A DNA stretch of 64,000 nt from Pseudomonas sp. ICMP 561 (GTDB lineage: Bacteria > Pseudomonadota > Gammaproteobacteria > Pseudomonadales > Pseudomonadaceae): NCBI RefSeq assembly GCF_002699985.1, contig NZ_LKBT01000010.1:1-64000 (forward strand), in the 5' to 3' direction. Both the position numbers and the translations under genes were made by a program. The notes beneath the pieces are model-generated. The model saw only the letters and a program-made list of their open reading frames with translations, searched no databases and was not told the DNA's origin. This document shows, one piece after another, positions 62,741 through 64,000 of the stretch. The first letter of the stretch is position 1. Each line of letters starts with the position of its first letter.

Positions 62741-63402
62741 CCAAGGGAGCTAAGCCGGGTCAGAATCGCTTTGCGGGCTCTCAAAAGCGAAGCCGCGACT
62801 ACCGGACTATTCGAATCAAGGAAGAAGTCATTCCCAAACTGAAGGCCTTTGCCGGGAAGACATCCTTCGATGGCGTAACTCCGTTTTCCAGGTTTTGTGC
62901 GGAGCTGTACAACGACGGTCTTCCTGTGAACGAGAAACCGATCGGATACCGAACCCTTGTTCAGAACGATGAGTATTGGGCGCTGATCGGCCCGATCTAC
63001 TACAAGTATTGGGATTCGACAGGCACGGAATCCACGAAAGATAAACTTGTAGGTAAGCTGGCTGTAAAGCGCGCAGATCTGCTTCAAGCCGACGTAGAAA
63101 GGCTAAAGAAAGAAGCTGACGCTCTACGAGCTGCGCTACGCATCCATGGTGCTTCTCCAGCACCTCTTCCGGATGCGAAACACACCGATCAAGGATTCAT
63201 GGCGAAATTCGACAAGACATGTCGGGCGCTCAAGCTCGTGCTTGATGCCAGCGACGGAATGTTTGCGGTTGATATGCAGGCTAACAAGATCACTTGTGCA
63301 TTCAACGATCTTGAGCCGACGGAAGGGCTTGCGCCAAGAGAGCTCGTCGAGCCATTCATTGCCTGGATCAAATCTAGGGAGAAGAATCATGGTGGGCAGT
63401 GA
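62737..63402 (+). CDS. 221-aa accessory protein of the element (GmtX candidate)
   Basis: No recognised catalytic domain. The N-terminus is basic (KGAKPGQNRFAGSQKRSRDYR), suited to DNA binding, and the middle has a helical stretch (VERLKKEADALRAALRI, about residues 120-137). Position right after the large recombinase and the size agree with GmtX of the Gamma-Mobile-Trio. Overlaps the preceding and following genes (4 and 14 bases), so stoichiometric co-translation is likely. Confidence 0.65.
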   Translation: MTKGAKPGQNRFAGSQKRSRDYRTIRIKEEVIPKLKAFAGKTSFDGVTPFSRFCAELYNDGLPVNEKPIGYRTLVQNDEYWALIGPIYYKYWDSTGTESTKDKLVGKLAVKRADLLQADVERLKKEADALRAALRIHGASPAPLPDAKHTDQGFMAKFDKTCRALKLVLDASDGMFAVDMQANKITCAFNDLEPTEGLAPRELVEPFIAWIKSREKNHGGQ

Positions 63403-63862
63403 GCAGAAACGCTCTCCCTATGAGCGCTATAAGGATTACGTTGCCCAGCTGGAACAGGCCGGCAAGAAATTTCCTGTGAATCAGTTTGGAGATATCAACT
63501 TCAGCAAAATCGCTGACGAGTGCGGTAATCGTCGCCAGTGGTTTTCCGAAAGTGCCAAGAAAGTCTTCGGCCCCCAAGCGGACGCCTTGGAGCGGATCAT
63601 CGCCAAGGACATCCGACGCGTTGGCAGCGAATTCGCCCCACCCAAAGATCCCGAATCTGTCCTGGTGGATATCGCCGATACGAAGAGTCGCGAAGCCAAT
63701 CGCCTGCGGGCTGTCCTTGAGCAGAAATCAAAGGAAAACGATCTGCTTCGTGACCAGGTAGAGCGGCTGTCTGCTGAGGTGCGACTGCTCCGTGCTAATG
63801 CGGCTGAAGTCAGTGGCCAACAAGAGCTGATGATTGATTCGGGAAGGTCATTCATCTTATGA
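63389..63862 (+). CDS. 157-aa coiled-coil protein of the element
   Basis: Not recognised by function. Starts at the ATG at 63389 with AGGGAG 8 bases upstream; the frame is open further back but that part is the shadow of the previous gene. The first half (PYERYKDYVAQLEQAGKKFP, then FSKIADECGNRRQWFSE) looks like a small helical DNA-binding unit. The second half is a coiled coil (about residues 95-140, REANRLRAVLEQKSKENDLL). The layout recalls TnpC-type helper proteins of Tn554-like recombinase trios, which is only an analogy. Stop overlaps the next start (ATGA). Confidence 0.6.
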   Translation: MVGSEQKRSPYERYKDYVAQLEQAGKKFPVNQFGDINFSKIADECGNRRQWFSESAKKVFGPQADALERIIAKDIRRVGSEFAPPKDPESVLVDIADTKSREANRLRAVLEQKSKENDLLRDQVERLSAEVRLLRANAAEVSGQQELMIDSGRSFIL

Positions 63863-64000
63863 GCAATCTATCCGGCGTGATTCAAGTTAGCTCGGTAAAG
63901 CCCGGCAGTATCGGGGGCGCGATTTTTTCTGGCCGCATCATCGGCCAAAACAAGATCTACACATGCAAAGCCAGCTACAAAATCATTACTCGCGTTCCTC
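63859..64000 (+). CDS. Partial gene cut by the window end
   Basis: 47 codons are visible, open to the last base. The start codon overlaps the previous stop, so it belongs to the same operon. The sequence (GGAIFSGRIIGQNKIYTCKA) looks like the first strands of a small beta-barrel, as found at the N-terminus of RecD2-type helicases. This is a weak guess from 47 residues. Confidence 0.5.
   Translation, partial: MSNLSGVIQVSSVKPGSIGGAIFSGRIIGQNKIYTCKASYKIITRVP

Larger units (their letters stand above)
57458..64000. mobile_element. Left part of an integrated element in the tRNA gene (GMT-like island)
   Basis: Begins at the break in the tRNA T-arm and continues past the window end. Contents in order: two-part repeat, complete intron-split tRNA, terminator, second repeat over the first start codon, and at least five tightly overlapping genes of which two are tyrosine recombinases. 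By eye it is more A/T-rich than the core genes, most clearly at 59500-61700. The gene plan resembles Gamma-Mobile-Trio elements. The right boundary and cargo are not visible. Confidence 0.8.

Overview
The window is chromosomal DNA from a Pseudomonas species. Protein similarity and gene order point to the fluorescens/syringae side of the genus: tyrS beside an rRNA operon; argC-hemJ; speD-osmC-vfr; trpCDG; the lptD-surA-pdxA-rsmA-apaG-apaH-glpE run; prkA-yeaH-spoVR; rpsU-dnaG-rpoD. Several intergenic REP-type hairpins agree with this. The species cannot be fixed from the sequence alone.

Positions 1-57400 are almost entirely core genome. 1-300: three tandem minus-strand promoters for an rRNA operon that begins beyond the left edge. 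310-9450: tyrS, a cell-wall M23 peptidase, anmK, erpA, argC, hemJ, a DUF805 membrane protein, an SDR, a HIT protein, coq7. 9462-12660: speD, an OsmC protein, vfr, a lipoate/biotin ligase-like protein. 12701-20781: tryptophan genes (trpC, trpD, trpG, trpE) with gph and rpe; the autotransporter esterase estA sits in the trpG/trpE gap, together with a degraded second copy of the gph 3' end. 20962-25369: a polyamine-type ABC transporter. 25698-28333: a two-component system. 28456-32202: a DUF3530 protein, djlA, murU and amgK. With anmK, the last two form most of the Pseudomonas MurNAc recycling route. 32332-40030: outer-membrane biogenesis and housekeeping genes lptD to glpE. 40317-45188: the prkA-yeaH-spoVR stress module. 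45310-49632: cca, folK, folB, plsY, tsaD, rpsU. 50153-57385: dnaG, rpoD and a PAS-GGDEF-EAL protein. The cca ribosome binding site lies in the stem of a terminator-like hairpin.

From about 57458 to the right edge is the left end of an integrated mobile element, and this is the most unusual part of the window. The resident tRNA with a CAT anticodon just after the EAL gene is cut in its T-arm at about 57457 and has no 3' end. Only 66 bp further on lies a second, complete CAT tRNA gene with its CCA end. Its anticodon loop is split by a 241-nt sequence with the conserved core of a bacterial group I intron of the Azoarcus tRNA-Ile type, followed by a strong terminator. The element therefore seems to break a probably essential tRNA-Ile2 gene and to bring a diverged, self-splicing replacement that can be read from the resident promoter.

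Downstream is a run of overlapping genes: a 471-aa tyrosine recombinase; a 1084-aa protein that also has a full tyrosine-recombinase residue set plus a C-terminal cysteine cluster; a 221-aa protein; a 157-aa coiled-coil protein; and a gene cut by the window end. The order and sizes match what I know of Gamma-Mobile-Trio (GmtY-GmtZ-GmtX) elements. A two-part repeat lies just inside the junction and, with its parts swapped, over the first recombinase's start codon. It may be a recombinase binding site that also controls expression. The far end and cargo of the element are outside the window.
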